From positions 682,001-746,000 of the forward strand of contig NZ_KQ948426.1 in NCBI RefSeq assembly GCF_001514065.1: a DNA stretch of 64,000 nt. The letters are read 5' to 3'. Both the position numbers and the translations under genes were made by a program. Under the pieces are notes generated by a model. That model had not been told where the DNA came from, did not search any database, and saw nothing but the letters and a program-made list of their open reading frames with translations. This DNA comes from Streptomyces antibioticus. GTDB lineage: Bacteria; Actinomycetota; Actinomycetes; Streptomycetales; Streptomycetaceae. How positions within the stretch are numbered: position 1 is the first letter of the stretch; the number at the start of each line of letters is the position of its first letter. Shown piece by piece: positions 43,801 to 51,598 of the stretch.

Positions 43801-44859
43801 CCTGCGGCCGGTGTGCGGCTGGAAGACGCGGTGCTGCTCGGCGTGCGAGAGCCGGGCGTAGAGGGGGAGGACTTCCGTGAACCGGTAGTTCTTCTTGTTC
43901 AACGCGTCCGCGGTGTCGCGGATCTCCCGTTCGCCCGAGAGGAAGACCAGGATGTCGCCCTTGCCCTCGCCCTGGAGCTCCTCGACGGCGTCGCAGATCG
44001 CGGTGATCTGGTCGCGGTCGGCGTCCTCGGAGTCCTCTTCGAGCAGCGGGCGGTAGCGGACCTCCACCGGGTAGGTCCGGCCGCTGACCTCGACGATCGG
44101 GGCGTCCCCGAAGTGCCGGGAGAAGCGCTCGGGATCGATGGTGGCGGAGGTGATGACGACTTTCAGATCCGGCCGCTTCGGCAGCAGCTGGGCCAGATAG
44201 CCGAGCAGGAAGTCGATGTTGAGGGACCGCTCGTGGGCCTCGTCGATGATGATCGTGTCGTAGGCGCGCAGCTCGCGGTCGGTCTGGATCTCGGCGAGCA
44301 GGATGCCGTCGGTCATCAGCTTGACGAAGGTGGCGTCCGGGTTCACCTGGTCGGTGAACCGCACCTTCCAGCCGACGGCCTCGCCGAGGGGGGTGTTCAG
44401 CTCCTCGGCCACACGCTCGGCGACGGTCCGGGCGGCGATACGGCGGGGCTGCGTGTGCCCGATCATGCCGCGGACGCCACGACCCAGCTCCATACAGATC
44501 TTCGGGATCTGGGTCGTCTTGCCGGACCCGGTCTCACCGGCCACGATCACGACCTGGTGATCACGGATGGCGTCCGCGATCTCGTCCTTCTTCTGGCTGA
44601 CCGGGAGCTGCTCGGGATAGCTGACGGCGGGCACGCGGGAGCGGCGCCCGGCCATGCGTTCCTCGGCCTTCGCGACCTCGCCCTCGATCTCGGCGAGCAC
44701 GGCGGCACGGGCCTCCGGCTTGCGGATCTTGCGCGCGCCTTCGAGCCGGCGGCCGATCCGGTGCGCGTCACGCAGGGACAGCTCGCTCAGGCGGGGGGCG
44801 AGGGCGCCGAGGCTCGGGGCATCGGAGGCGCCGGGGGCGGGGGCGGGATGCGTAGACAT
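40891..44859 (-). CDS. hrpA: ATP-dependent RNA helicase HrpA
   Basis: A 1322-residue DEAH-box helicase, full length for the family. Walker A is VAGETGSGKTTQIPK, Walker B IIIDEAHERSLN (DEAH), motif III VITSATIDPERFS and motif VI SANQRKGRCGRTSDG; the winged-helix, HA2 and OB-fold parts follow, and the long C-terminal DUF3418 region marks HrpA rather than HrpB. E. coli HrpA rescues stalled ribosomes. It is the largest gene of the window and runs leftward towards tRNA-Asp. Confidence 0.96.
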   Translation of the reverse strand: MSTHPAPAPGASDAPSLGALAPRLSELSLRDAHRIGRRLEGARKIRKPEARAAVLAEIEGEVAKAEERMAGRRSRVPAVSYPEQLPVSQKKDEIADAIRDHQVVIVAGETGSGKTTQIPKICMELGRGVRGMIGHTQPRRIAARTVAERVAEELNTPLGEAVGWKVRFTDQVNPDATFVKLMTDGILLAEIQTDRELRAYDTIIIDEAHERSLNIDFLLGYLAQLLPKRPDLKVVITSATIDPERFSRHFGDAPIVEVSGRTYPVEVRYRPLLEEDSEDADRDQITAICDAVEELQGEGKGDILVFLSGEREIRDTADALNKKNYRFTEVLPLYARLSHAEQHRVFQPHTGRRIVLATNVAETSLTVPGIKYVIDPGFARISRYSHRTKVQRLPIEAISQASANQRKGRCGRTSDGVCIRLYSEDDFLARPEFTDAEILRTNLASVILQMTAAGLGDIEKFPFIDPPDHRNIRDGVQLLQELGALNPAEKDPRKRLTDTGRKLAQLPVDPRLARMVLEADKNGCVREVMVIAAALSIQDPRERPADKQTQADQQHARFRDETSDFLAYLNLWRYVREQQKERGSSSFRRMCKQEYLNFLRIREWQDIYTQLRTVAKQMGIHLNEDDAPDQSVHVSLLAGLLSHIGMKDVKDGNKNEYLGARSAKFAIFPGSSLFKKQPRFVMSAELVETSRLWARVNAKIEPEWVEPLAEHLLKRTYSEPHWEKDQAAVMAYEKVTLYGVPIVAQRKVNYGRIDPETSRELFIRNALVEGDWRTHHKFYADNRKLLSEVEELEHRARRRDIVVDDDTLFDFYDQRVPDHVVSGAHFDSWWKRKRHEQPDFLDFEREMLIRESAEAVTKADYPDSWRQGQLKFRVTYQFEPGADADGVTVHIPLQVLNQVTDEGFDWQIPGLREEVVTELIRSLPKPIRRNYVPAPNFAKRFLDTAVPLQEPLTTTMARELKRMVGVPFEAEDFDWSKIPEHLRITFRIVDERRRKLAEDKDLEALKLRLKPKARQALSQAAAATAERQGGESLERKGLTDWTIGTLTRVFETRRAGQPVKAYPALVDDGDTVSVRLFDTEAEQAEAMWKGTRRLVLRNIPVNPAKFASDHLTNAQKLALSANPHGTIQALFDDCAMAAADKLIGDFGGPAWDEESYRKLYDKVRAEIVDTTVRTVGQVQQVLAAWQACERRLKGVRSPALLANLTDVRKQLDALVKPGFVTATGLRRLPDLMRYLVAADRRLQQMPTAVQRDTTRMEKVHEMQDEYAWLLEQMPQGRPVPAAVLDIRWMIEELRVSYFAHALGTAYPISDKRIVKAIDAAVP

Positions 44860-44961
44860 ACGCGATCCAGGATCTCATCCCGGCGAAATTCATGGCGAAC
44901 GCTTTTGCCGCGGGCGGCGGGCGTGCGTGTGAGACGCGCGGGAGACGCCGTGAGATCGGCC

Positions 44962-45279
44962 TCAGGAAACCTGGAAGACGTCCCCCGGCCCCTGCGCGGG
45001 TACCGCGGCCTCGGCCTCGCGCCGGCGCCGGTTCTCGTCGAGGGCGATCGACTTGGCCGTGTTGGAGACCGCCTTGATCCCCAGGTAGGCCGTGGTCATG
45101 GTGCTCACCGCGGTGAAGGCGGCGGTGAGGATGGCCACGGCGACGGACTGGTCGCCGTCCAGTCGCCAGACACCGATGACCGCCACCACCACGATCGCCA
45201 GATTGCTGGACACCACCGCCAGCAGTCCGTACCGGGCCCGAGCGAGCTCCACCCCGTCCCCCTGCACAGCCTTGGCCAT
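44962..45279 (-). CDS. Small two-helix membrane protein
   Basis: About 105 residues. Two hydrophobic segments, YGLLAVVSSNLAIVVVAVIG and VAVAILTAAFTAVSTMTTAY, are joined by WRLDGDQS; the C-terminal tail is basic then Ala/Pro-rich. ATG 45279 has GGGGGAG close upstream. It looks like a small stand-alone membrane protein of unknown role. Confidence 0.7.
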   Translation of the reverse strand: MAKAVQGDGVELARARYGLLAVVSSNLAIVVVAVIGVWRLDGDQSVAVAILTAAFTAVSTMTTAYLGIKAVSNTAKSIALDENRRRREAEAAVPAQGPGDVFQVS

Positions 45280-45317
45280 CGTCTCCCCCTGAGCACTGAG
45301 CATCGAGTAGGAACGAC

Positions 45318-45347
45318 GAAGCCCCTCCGGCTTCCCGGAGGGGCTTC
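45318..45347 (-). terminator. Terminator downstream of tRNA-Phe
   Basis: GAAGCCCCTCCGG, loop CTTC, then the exact complement. It separates the tRNA-Phe/Asp/Glu group from the membrane-protein gene. Confidence 0.88.
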
Positions 45348-45355
45348 GATCATGG

Positions 45356-45429
45356 TGGCTGGGGCCGGGGTCGAACCGGCGACCTATCGCTTTTCAGGCG
45401 ATCGCTCGTACCAACTGAGCTACCCAGCC
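45356..45429 (-). tRNA. tRNA-Phe (GAA)
   Basis: A 74-nt cloverleaf: acceptor GGCTGGG/CCCAGCC, anticodon loop CTGAAAA (GAA), T arm GGTTCGACCC. CCA is encoded at 45353-45355. Confidence 0.95.
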
Positions 45430-45452
45430 ACGAGGCTTCAGGGAAACCTCAG

Positions 45453-45527
45453 CGGTCCTGACGGGATTTGAACCCGCGGCCTCCACCTTGACAGGGTGGC
45501 GAGCACTCCAAACTGCTCCACAGGACC
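45453..45527 (-). tRNA. tRNA-Asp (GUC), copy 2
   Basis: A 75-nt copy of the tRNA-Asp at 40722-40796, anticodon GTC. It lies between tRNA-Glu and tRNA-Phe in a Glu-Asp-Phe transcription order and has no repeat array of its own. Confidence 0.95.
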
Positions 45528-45565
45528 AAGCTGTTGCGTACGACAGTGTCGCACACGGTGTTGCG

Positions 45566-45638
45566 TGCCCCCAACGGGATTCGAACCCGTGCTACCGCCT
45601 TGAAAGGGCGGCGTCCTAGGCCGCTAGACGATGAGGGC
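45566..45638 (-). tRNA. tRNA-Glu (UUC)
   Basis: A 73-nt cloverleaf: acceptor GCCCTCA/TGGGGGC with one G-U pair, anticodon loop CTTTCAA (TTC), T arm GGTTCGAATCC. First of the Glu-Asp-Phe tRNA cluster. Confidence 0.95.
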
Positions 45639-45717
45639 TATCGGCCCGCCTTGCGCTTCGCAGCGCGTCGGGGACGTGAGAAGCATATGGGATGCCGGGA
45701 GGTATCGCCAAAACGGT

Positions 45718-47301
45718 TTAGGGAGCCCGGCTGGAAGGGGTGGAGGGCGGGGTCGGGGAGGGGGTCGGCGAGTGGGTCGCGCCCGGCAGGTTGTCCTCCG
45801 GGAGATGGCGGCTGACCTCGGCGGTCGTCAGGCCGAGGCCGCCCAGTTTGATCGAGTCCCAGGCCTGGAGGCGGCGGGTGTCCCGGTCGAAGTAGAGGAT
45901 CGAGGCCTCGATCGGGTCCGGGTACTTGCCCTCGACCGCGCGCAGCCCGCTGCCGCCGGTGGAGCCCTCGACGCGCAGCCGGGTGCCGTTGCTCATGACC
46001 TCGGTGTCCTCGTGGTGCAGGTGCCCGGAGAGGACCAGCGGGACCGAGCCGTCGACCTCGCGGGCGGCGGAGGGTTCGTGGATCACGGCGACGTCGACGG
46101 GCTTCCCGGCGGTCGTCCAGTCCCGCAGCGACGCGGCGAGCCGGGCGCCGGCCGCCTCCTGGGTCTCCTGGGCGCCGGACTTCTCGCTGCGGTCGGGCGT
46201 GAACTGGGGATCGCCCAGCCCGGCGAAGCGCAGCCCGGCGACGGTCTCGGCGCGGCCGTCGTCGAGGACGTGGACGTTCTTCATGCGTTCCAGGTAGCGC
46301 TGGGTGACCCGGGAGTCGTGGTTGCCGCGGACCCAGACGTAGGGCGCCCCGAGGTCGGCGACCGGGTCGAGGAAGCCGTTCTCGGCGGCGGTGCCGTGGT
46401 CCATGGTGTCGCCGGAGTCGACGATGACGTTGACCTGGTACTGCTCCACCAGCGAGGCGATGATCTTCCAGCTCGCCGGGTTCAGATGGATGTCGGAGAC
46501 GTGCAGGACGCGGATGGTCGTGGGGTCCGGCTGGTAGGCGGGAAGCGTGGACGTGACGTCGTACAGCTTGGTCACGTTCGTCACCAGGCGGGCCAGTTCC
46601 TGCTGGTAGACGTCGAACTCGGTGACGATGCTGCGGGCGTTGCCGACCAGGGACGGTGCCGAGGAGAGCAGGCCGGAGAACTTCGGCTGGAGGACCGAGT
46701 CGGGGTTCCAGGTGGCGTACGCCGTCCCGCCGGACGCGGCCAGCAGGGTCAGGGCGAGGCCGCCGGCGGCGAGGGCGCGGCGCGGGCGGCGGTAGACGGC
46801 GAGGCCGAGGGCGGTGGCGCCGGCGACGACGGCGACGCAGGAGCGCAGGGCCAGGTCGAGGGTGCCGTGTTCGACGTCCTTCGCGACCTCGTCCTGGAGG
46901 CCGGAGAGGCGTTCGGGGTGGTCGACCAGGGCCTGGGAGCGGGCCGGGTCGAGCTGGTCGACGTTGACGTCGAGGCGGACCGGGGCGTGGTGGCTGTCCA
47001 GTTGCAGGGCGCCGAGCGGGGAGATGTTGATCTTTGTGCCGCCGGTGAGGGACGGGCGGAGGGTCATCGTGGTGTTCATGGGCCCGACGGGGGTGCGGAC
47101 GTTGCCCACGATCAGCAGGCCCAGCCAGGCGCCGAGCAGCACCACCGCGACCAGGCCGAGGGCGCGGCCCCACGGGTGCGGCTGGGGGACGAGCTCGACG
47201 GCCGGGTGCGGGCGGCGGGCGCGGTAGTGCCGGGCGAGGGTGCGCGGCGAGCGGCGGACACGGATCAGGGCGTTCAGGACTGCGGCGGGGACGCGGGCCA
47301 T
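45718..47301 (-). CDS. Membrane-anchored metallophosphoesterase
   Basis: A 527-residue protein with a transmembrane helix near residues 45-67 and a second hydrophobic pair around 150-190. The calcineurin-like domain follows: VLHVSDIHLNP, VDSGDTMDHG, VRGNHDSR, VAVIHEP and LSGHLHHED are all five metal-binding motifs in order. The C-terminus is a Pro/Ser/Thr-rich tail. Topology suggests the catalytic domain is outside the membrane. Substrate unknown. The zincin gene lies 56 bp upstream in the same direction. Confidence 0.88.
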   Translation of the reverse strand: MARVPAAVLNALIRVRRSPRTLARHYRARRPHPAVELVPQPHPWGRALGLVAVVLLGAWLGLLIVGNVRTPVGPMNTTMTLRPSLTGGTKINISPLGALQLDSHHAPVRLDVNVDQLDPARSQALVDHPERLSGLQDEVAKDVEHGTLDLALRSCVAVVAGATALGLAVYRRPRRALAAGGLALTLLAASGGTAYATWNPDSVLQPKFSGLLSSAPSLVGNARSIVTEFDVYQQELARLVTNVTKLYDVTSTLPAYQPDPTTIRVLHVSDIHLNPASWKIIASLVEQYQVNVIVDSGDTMDHGTAAENGFLDPVADLGAPYVWVRGNHDSRVTQRYLERMKNVHVLDDGRAETVAGLRFAGLGDPQFTPDRSEKSGAQETQEAAGARLAASLRDWTTAGKPVDVAVIHEPSAAREVDGSVPLVLSGHLHHEDTEVMSNGTRLRVEGSTGGSGLRAVEGKYPDPIEASILYFDRDTRRLQAWDSIKLGGLGLTTAEVSRHLPEDNLPGATHSPTPSPTPPSTPSSRAP

Positions 47302-47357
47302 TGGTCCCGTATGCCCAAGTCCGGGGGCGGGTATGCGGCGGACTTCGCCCGCGGTGA

Positions 47358-47708
47358 TCAGCCCCAGCCGAGTTCGTGCAGGCGCTCGTCCTCGATGCCG
47401 AAGTGGTGGGCGATCTCGTGGACGACGGTGACGGCGACCTCGTGGACGACGTCGTCGCGGGTCGCGCAGTGGCGCAGGGTCGGGCCCATGTAGATCGAGA
47501 TGCGGTCGGGCAGGACGCCCGCGTACCACTCGCCGCGTTCGGTGAGCGGGGTGCCCTCGTAGAGGCCGAGCAGGTCGGGGTCGTCCGCCGGGGGTTCGTC
47601 CTCGACGAACACCGCCACGTTGTCCATGACCCGGGTCAGCTCGGGCGGGATCCGGTCCAGGGCCTCGGCCACCAGCTCTTCGAAGGTGTCGCGCGTCATC
47701 TCCAGCAC
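47358..47708 (-). CDS. Zincin-like metallopeptidase family protein
   Basis: A 116-residue minimal zincin. VVHEIAHHFGIEDERLHELG carries HExxH and the downstream third ligand region; LYEGTPLTERGEWYAGVLPD and RISIYMGPTLRH are family-specific. Such short proteins are widespread in actinobacteria without a known substrate. GTG 47708 (reading VLEMTRDTFEELV) is chosen over the internal ATG 47699 because GACAAT lies 6 nt before it and a GAG directly abuts the ATG. Confidence 0.85.
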   Translation of the reverse strand: MLEMTRDTFEELVAEALDRIPPELTRVMDNVAVFVEDEPPADDPDLLGLYEGTPLTERGEWYAGVLPDRISIYMGPTLRHCATRDDVVHEVAVTVVHEIAHHFGIEDERLHELGWG

Positions 47709-47858
47709 AGGGCCATTGTCGGGGACGGGGGCGCCGTCCGCGGGGTCGGGCGCGGTTCGGGTGAGGGCGGGCCGCACCGGGGTCCGGCGCGTGTCCTCTT
47801 GCGGGCGGCGGGAGTTGAACAGGTTGACTCCCTCACCCGCCCTCGGAGGTGGCTGCCC

Positions 47859-48386
47859 GTGCGCCCCAAGTACGTACCCGTCCGTCTGGCCGCCACGGTC
47901 ATGGCCGTCGCCGCTGCCGCCGGCTGCATGAGCGTCGGTGACGACGACGGGGGAAAGAGCGCCAAGCCCTCGCACTCCGCGGGCGAGCGGGGCGGTGAGG
48001 CGCCGGACGGCGGGGCGGCGGTGTCGGGCGGCGGCTCCGGGTACGGGGCGGCGGGCGTCGACGGCAAGCACGGGAAGAAGGAGAAGGGCAAGGGGAAGGA
48101 CGGGGAGTCGGCGTCCCCCTCCGCCTCGGCGTCCGCCGCGGACGAGGCGTCCCCCTCGGCGAAGCCCAAGCCCGGGAAGCCCGACCAGCCGGGGCAGCCG
48201 ACCCCGACCAAGGCGCAGCCGACGCCGACGAGGCCGGCCGACCCCGACCCGGTGACGCCGACGCCGGAGCCCCCGTCGCCGGAGCCGTCGACGCCCCCGG
48301 CCGAGCCGTCCTCCTCCGCGCACCCGGACACCGAGCCGCAACTCGTCCAGCGGGAGCCGGCGCCGACGGCGGGATCACCGGCGTGA
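47859..48386 (+). CDS. Pro/Ser-rich putative lipoprotein
   Basis: A 175-residue exported protein. VRPKYVPVRLAATVMAVAAA leads to AGC, with Cys23 as the likely lipid anchor. The mature part is low-complexity: Gly/Asp, then Lys-rich, then Ser/Pro/Thr-rich wall-spanning sequence with no folded domain. GTG 47859 has GGAGGT 8 nt upstream. It could be a cell-wall spacer or stub; no function is recognised. Divergent from the zincin gene. Confidence 0.7.
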   Translation: MRPKYVPVRLAATVMAVAAAAGCMSVGDDDGGKSAKPSHSAGERGGEAPDGGAAVSGGGSGYGAAGVDGKHGKKEKGKGKDGESASPSASASAADEASPSAKPKPGKPDQPGQPTPTKAQPTPTRPADPDPVTPTPEPPSPEPSTPPAEPSSSAHPDTEPQLVQREPAPTAGSPA

Positions 48387-48439
48387 CGGTGTCGCGAGGG
48401 TGTGGCGATGTGACGTACGTCTAGTCCGGGGGGATTGGT

Positions 48440-48469
48440 TTGCCTTCGGGGGTGGAGGGTGCGTATGGT
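48440..48469 (+). promoter_or_regulatory. Candidate promoter of the DEAD-box helicase gene
   Basis: TTGCCT and TATGGT are separated by 18 bp, a good housekeeping-sigma arrangement. It predicts a start near 48476 and a 5' leader of about 150 nt, which contains a hairpin around 48507-48530 (GAGAGCGCC with GGCGCGTTCTC). Confidence 0.6.
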
Positions 48470-48627
48470 GGTAGATCGTTTGATCCCATTGCCCGGCGCC
48501 ATTGCAGAGAGCGCCGTGTGGCGCGTTCTCTCCCTTGCCGTGGCTGACCGCATAGAGGCGGTCGTATTGCGAAATCACGGAGTTGACGGGCGCGTGCCGA
48601 CGAGACTCCGGAAGGTTTCGCTTACGC

Positions 48628-50838
48628 ATGTCCATTTCCAGTTCTGATCACATCGTCATGCCCGAGAACGACGAGAACGAGGCGGCCGTCGAGGCGCTCG
48701 AGACCGTCGACTCGGTCTCCTCGGCCGACTCGGCCGACGAGACCCCCGAGGTCACCTTCGCCGACCTCGGTCTGCCCGAGGGCGTCGTGCGCAAGCTCGC
48801 GCAGAACGGTGTGACCACCCCCTTCCCGATCCAGGCCGCGACCATCCCGGACGCCCTGGCCGGCAAGGACATCCTCGGCCGTGGCCGCACCGGCTCCGGC
48901 AAGACCCTCTCCTTCGGTCTGCCGACCCTGGCGCGTCTCGCCGGCGGCCGCACCGAGAAGCACAAGCCCCGCGCGGTCATCCTCACCCCGACCCGTGAGC
49001 TCGCGATGCAGGTCGCGGACGCCCTCCAGCCTTACGGCGACGTCGTCGGCCTGAAGATGAAGGTCGTCTGCGGCGGCACGTCGATGGGCAACCAGATCTA
49101 CGCCCTGGAGCGCGGCGTCGACATCCTCGTCGCCACCCCGGGCCGACTGCGCGACATCATCAACCGCGGTGCCTGCTCCCTGGAGAACGTCGAGGTCGCC
49201 GTTCTCGACGAGGCCGACCAGATGTCCGACCTGGGCTTCCTGCCCGAGGTCACCGAGCTGCTCGACCAGGTCCCGGCCGGCGGCCAGCGCATGCTGTTCT
49301 CCGCCACGATGGAGAACGAGATCTCCACGCTGGTCAAGCGCTACCTGGTCGACCCGGTCTCGCACGAGGTCGACAGCGCCCAGGGCAACGTCACGACGAT
49401 GTCCCACCACATCCTGATCGTGAAGCCCAAGGACAAGGCGCCGGTCACCGCGGCCATCGCCTCCCGCAAGGGCCGCACCATCATCTTCGTCCGCACCCAG
49501 CTGGGCGCCGACCGCATCGCCGAGCAGCTGCGCGAGGCCGGTGTGAAGGCCGACGCGCTGCACGGCGGCATGACCCAGGGCGCCCGCACCCGCACGCTGG
49601 CCGACTTCAAGGACGGCTACGTCAACGCGCTCGTCGCCACCGACGTCGCCGCCCGCGGCATCCACGTGGACGGCATCGACCTGGTCCTCAACGTGGACCC
49701 GGCCGGCGACCACAAGGACTACCTGCACCGCGCGGGCCGCACGGCGCGTGCCGGTCGCACGGGTACGGTCGTCTCCCTCTCCCTGCCGCACCAGCGCCGC
49801 CAGATCTTCCGCCTGATGGAGGACGCGGGCGTCGACGCCGGCCGCCACATCATCCAGGGCGCCGGCGCCTTCGACCCCGAGGTCGCCGAGATCACCGGTG
49901 CCCGGTCGATGACCGAGGTCCAGGCCGAGTCCGCGGGCAACGCCGCGCAGCAGGCCGAGCGTGAGGTCGCCTCCCTGACCAAGCAGCTGGAGCGGGCGCA
50001 GCGCCGCGCGACCGAGCTGCGCGAGGAGGCCGACCGCCTCGTCGCCCGGGCCGCCCGCGACCGCGGTGAGGACCCGGAGGCCGCGGTGGCCGAGGCGCAG
50101 GCGGAGGCCGTGGCCGCCGTCGAGGCCGCCGCGGTGGCCGTGCCCGAGCAGCCCGCGGCGCAGGACGTCGACCGTGACGACCGCGGTGGCCGTGGCTTCG
50201 AGCGCCGTGACAACGACCGTGGCGGCTTCCGCCGCGACGACCGTCCGTCCGGCCGCTCCTTCGAGCGCCGTGACGACCGCGGTGGCCGTGGGTTCGAGCG
50301 CCGGGACAACGACCGTGGCGGCTTCCGCCGTGACGACCGTCCGGCCGGCCGTTCCTTCGAGCGTCGTGACGACCGTGGCGGCTTCAACCGCGACAACCGC
50401 GACAACCGTGGCGAGCGTGGCTTCGAGCGCCGTGACAACGACCGCGGCGGCTTCCGCCGTGACGACCGCCGCGACGACCGCGGTGGCCGTTCCTTCGAGC
50501 GTCGTGACGACCGCGGTGGCTTCAACCGCGACAACCGCGACAACCGCGACCGTGGCGAGCGTGGCTTCGAGCGTCGGGACAACGACCGTGGCGGCTTCCG
50601 TCGCGACGAGCGTCCGGCCGGCCGTTCCTTCGAGCGTCGTGACGAGCGTGGCGGCCACCGTGGCAGCGACCGTCCCTTCAACCGCGACCGCCGCGACGAC
50701 CGTCCGGGCTTCCGCTCCGGTGGCCACGAGCGCCCCTACGGCCGCCGTGACGACCACCGCGGCACCGGTACCGGCTCCGGTTCCGGCTCGTCCTTCGGCC
50801 GCCGCGACGACAAGCCGCGCTGGAAGCGCAACGGCTGA
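48628..50838 (+). CDS. DEAD-box RNA helicase with C-terminal Arg/Gly repeats
   Basis: A 736-residue helicase. Motifs: ATIPDALAGKDILGRGRTGSGKT (Q motif and Walker A, given in part), VAVLDEADQM (DEAD variant DEADQ), MLFSATM (SAT), and HRAGRTARAGRTGTVVSL (motif VI). A short coiled-coil region (EREVASLTKQLERAQRRATE) precedes about 170 residues of near-repeats of FERRDNDRGGFRRDDRP, an RNA-binding RGG-like tail. Probably acts in cold-shock or RNA turnover, as for other DeaD/RhlE types. A long leader suggests post-transcriptional control. Confidence 0.93.
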   Translation: MSISSSDHIVMPENDENEAAVEALETVDSVSSADSADETPEVTFADLGLPEGVVRKLAQNGVTTPFPIQAATIPDALAGKDILGRGRTGSGKTLSFGLPTLARLAGGRTEKHKPRAVILTPTRELAMQVADALQPYGDVVGLKMKVVCGGTSMGNQIYALERGVDILVATPGRLRDIINRGACSLENVEVAVLDEADQMSDLGFLPEVTELLDQVPAGGQRMLFSATMENEISTLVKRYLVDPVSHEVDSAQGNVTTMSHHILIVKPKDKAPVTAAIASRKGRTIIFVRTQLGADRIAEQLREAGVKADALHGGMTQGARTRTLADFKDGYVNALVATDVAARGIHVDGIDLVLNVDPAGDHKDYLHRAGRTARAGRTGTVVSLSLPHQRRQIFRLMEDAGVDAGRHIIQGAGAFDPEVAEITGARSMTEVQAESAGNAAQQAEREVASLTKQLERAQRRATELREEADRLVARAARDRGEDPEAAVAEAQAEAVAAVEAAAVAVPEQPAAQDVDRDDRGGRGFERRDNDRGGFRRDDRPSGRSFERRDDRGGRGFERRDNDRGGFRRDDRPAGRSFERRDDRGGFNRDNRDNRGERGFERRDNDRGGFRRDDRRDDRGGRSFERRDDRGGFNRDNRDNRDRGERGFERRDNDRGGFRRDERPAGRSFERRDERGGHRGSDRPFNRDRRDDRPGFRSGGHERPYGRRDDHRGTGTGSGSGSSFGRRDDKPRWKRNG
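50176..50700 (+). repeat. In-gene tandem repeats coding the RGG-like tail
   Basis: Repeated blocks such as CGTGACAACGACCGTGGCGG and CGTTCCTTCGAGCG recur at roughly 50-120 bp spacing. Every block keeps the reading frame, so copy number changes would lengthen or shorten the tail without breaking the helicase. Confidence 0.8.
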
Positions 50839-50858
50839 CGCCGACTGAGCTGATCAAG

Positions 50859-50892
50859 AAGGGCCCGTACGACTTCGGTCGTACGGGCCCTT
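50859..50892 (+). terminator. Terminator after the helicase gene
   Basis: AAGGGCCCGTACGAC, tetraloop TTCG, then the exact complement, 20 bp past the stop. A very stable hairpin. Confidence 0.92.
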
Positions 50893-51598
50893 CGGCTTTC
50901 CGGAGGCGGCTTTCCGAAGGCCTCGTCCGCCGAGCGCATCGGAGGCTTCGCCTCGGAGCCGTAGGCGTCCACACCCGTTCCGACCGGTCGGAACTGAAGG
51001 GACATGAAGGCGGGTACGTCGATCCGCCTCACGCTCCTCGAGGGGCAGACACACCAAGGCACGTACGGCGACCCGACCCGCCAGATCGGCCTGGTGGGCA
51101 AGGTCAGCGGGGCGGATCACCGGCGTGCTCTAGGGCACGTGGGGCAGCGGCTACACGCAGGTCGCGGTCGGTGGGACGTGGTTCGACCCGGCATACGGCG
51201 ACCAGAAGGCGCACCGGCTGCGGCGGGACGCGCTCGATGGCACCAGGAGACGTCGTACGGCGCGGTGACGTTCGCGGCCGGGGACCTGGCGACCGGTGAG
51301 CCGGACACCAACTACCTGCCTCCCTGTACAAGCGCCACATCGACCTGGGGGCCGGGGCCGCCAGATTGTGGACGCGTCCAGGCAGTACGTCGTCTTCGGA
51401 TACGGCTGCATGTTCGGGTTCGGCAGCTGGTTCGGTCGTACGGGCCCCTCCGGGGCTCCACAACGTGTCAACAATCGACTACCGGGGCCTGTGTGCCGGT
51501 TGTTAACATCCCAAGCGCTTGCATGGCGGAGTGTGGCCGAGGGGGAATTCGACGAGGCCTGCCGCGGTGCCTCTTCTGACTTCCCTGGGGAGGGAACC
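50893..51598. other. Gene-poor 700-bp stretch with possible decayed coding sequence
   Basis: No frame is convincing throughout. Short protein-like stretches appear in different frames (GAVTFAAGDLATGEPDTNYL near 51262-51320, then RQYVVFGYGCMFGFGSWFGR near 51380-51440), which may be remains of a gene. CAAGCGCTTG at 51512-51521 is a LacI-family-like palindrome 78 bp before the next gene. Confidence 0.4.

Noticed and set aside
45356-45638. Integrative element at the Glu-Asp-Phe tRNA cluster
   Set aside because: No integrase, no partial tRNA repeat and normal core genes on both sides.
51004-51579. 191-codon open frame before the FG-GAP gene
   Set aside because: Protein-like stretches switch frame; better explained as a decayed gene or noncoding sequence.
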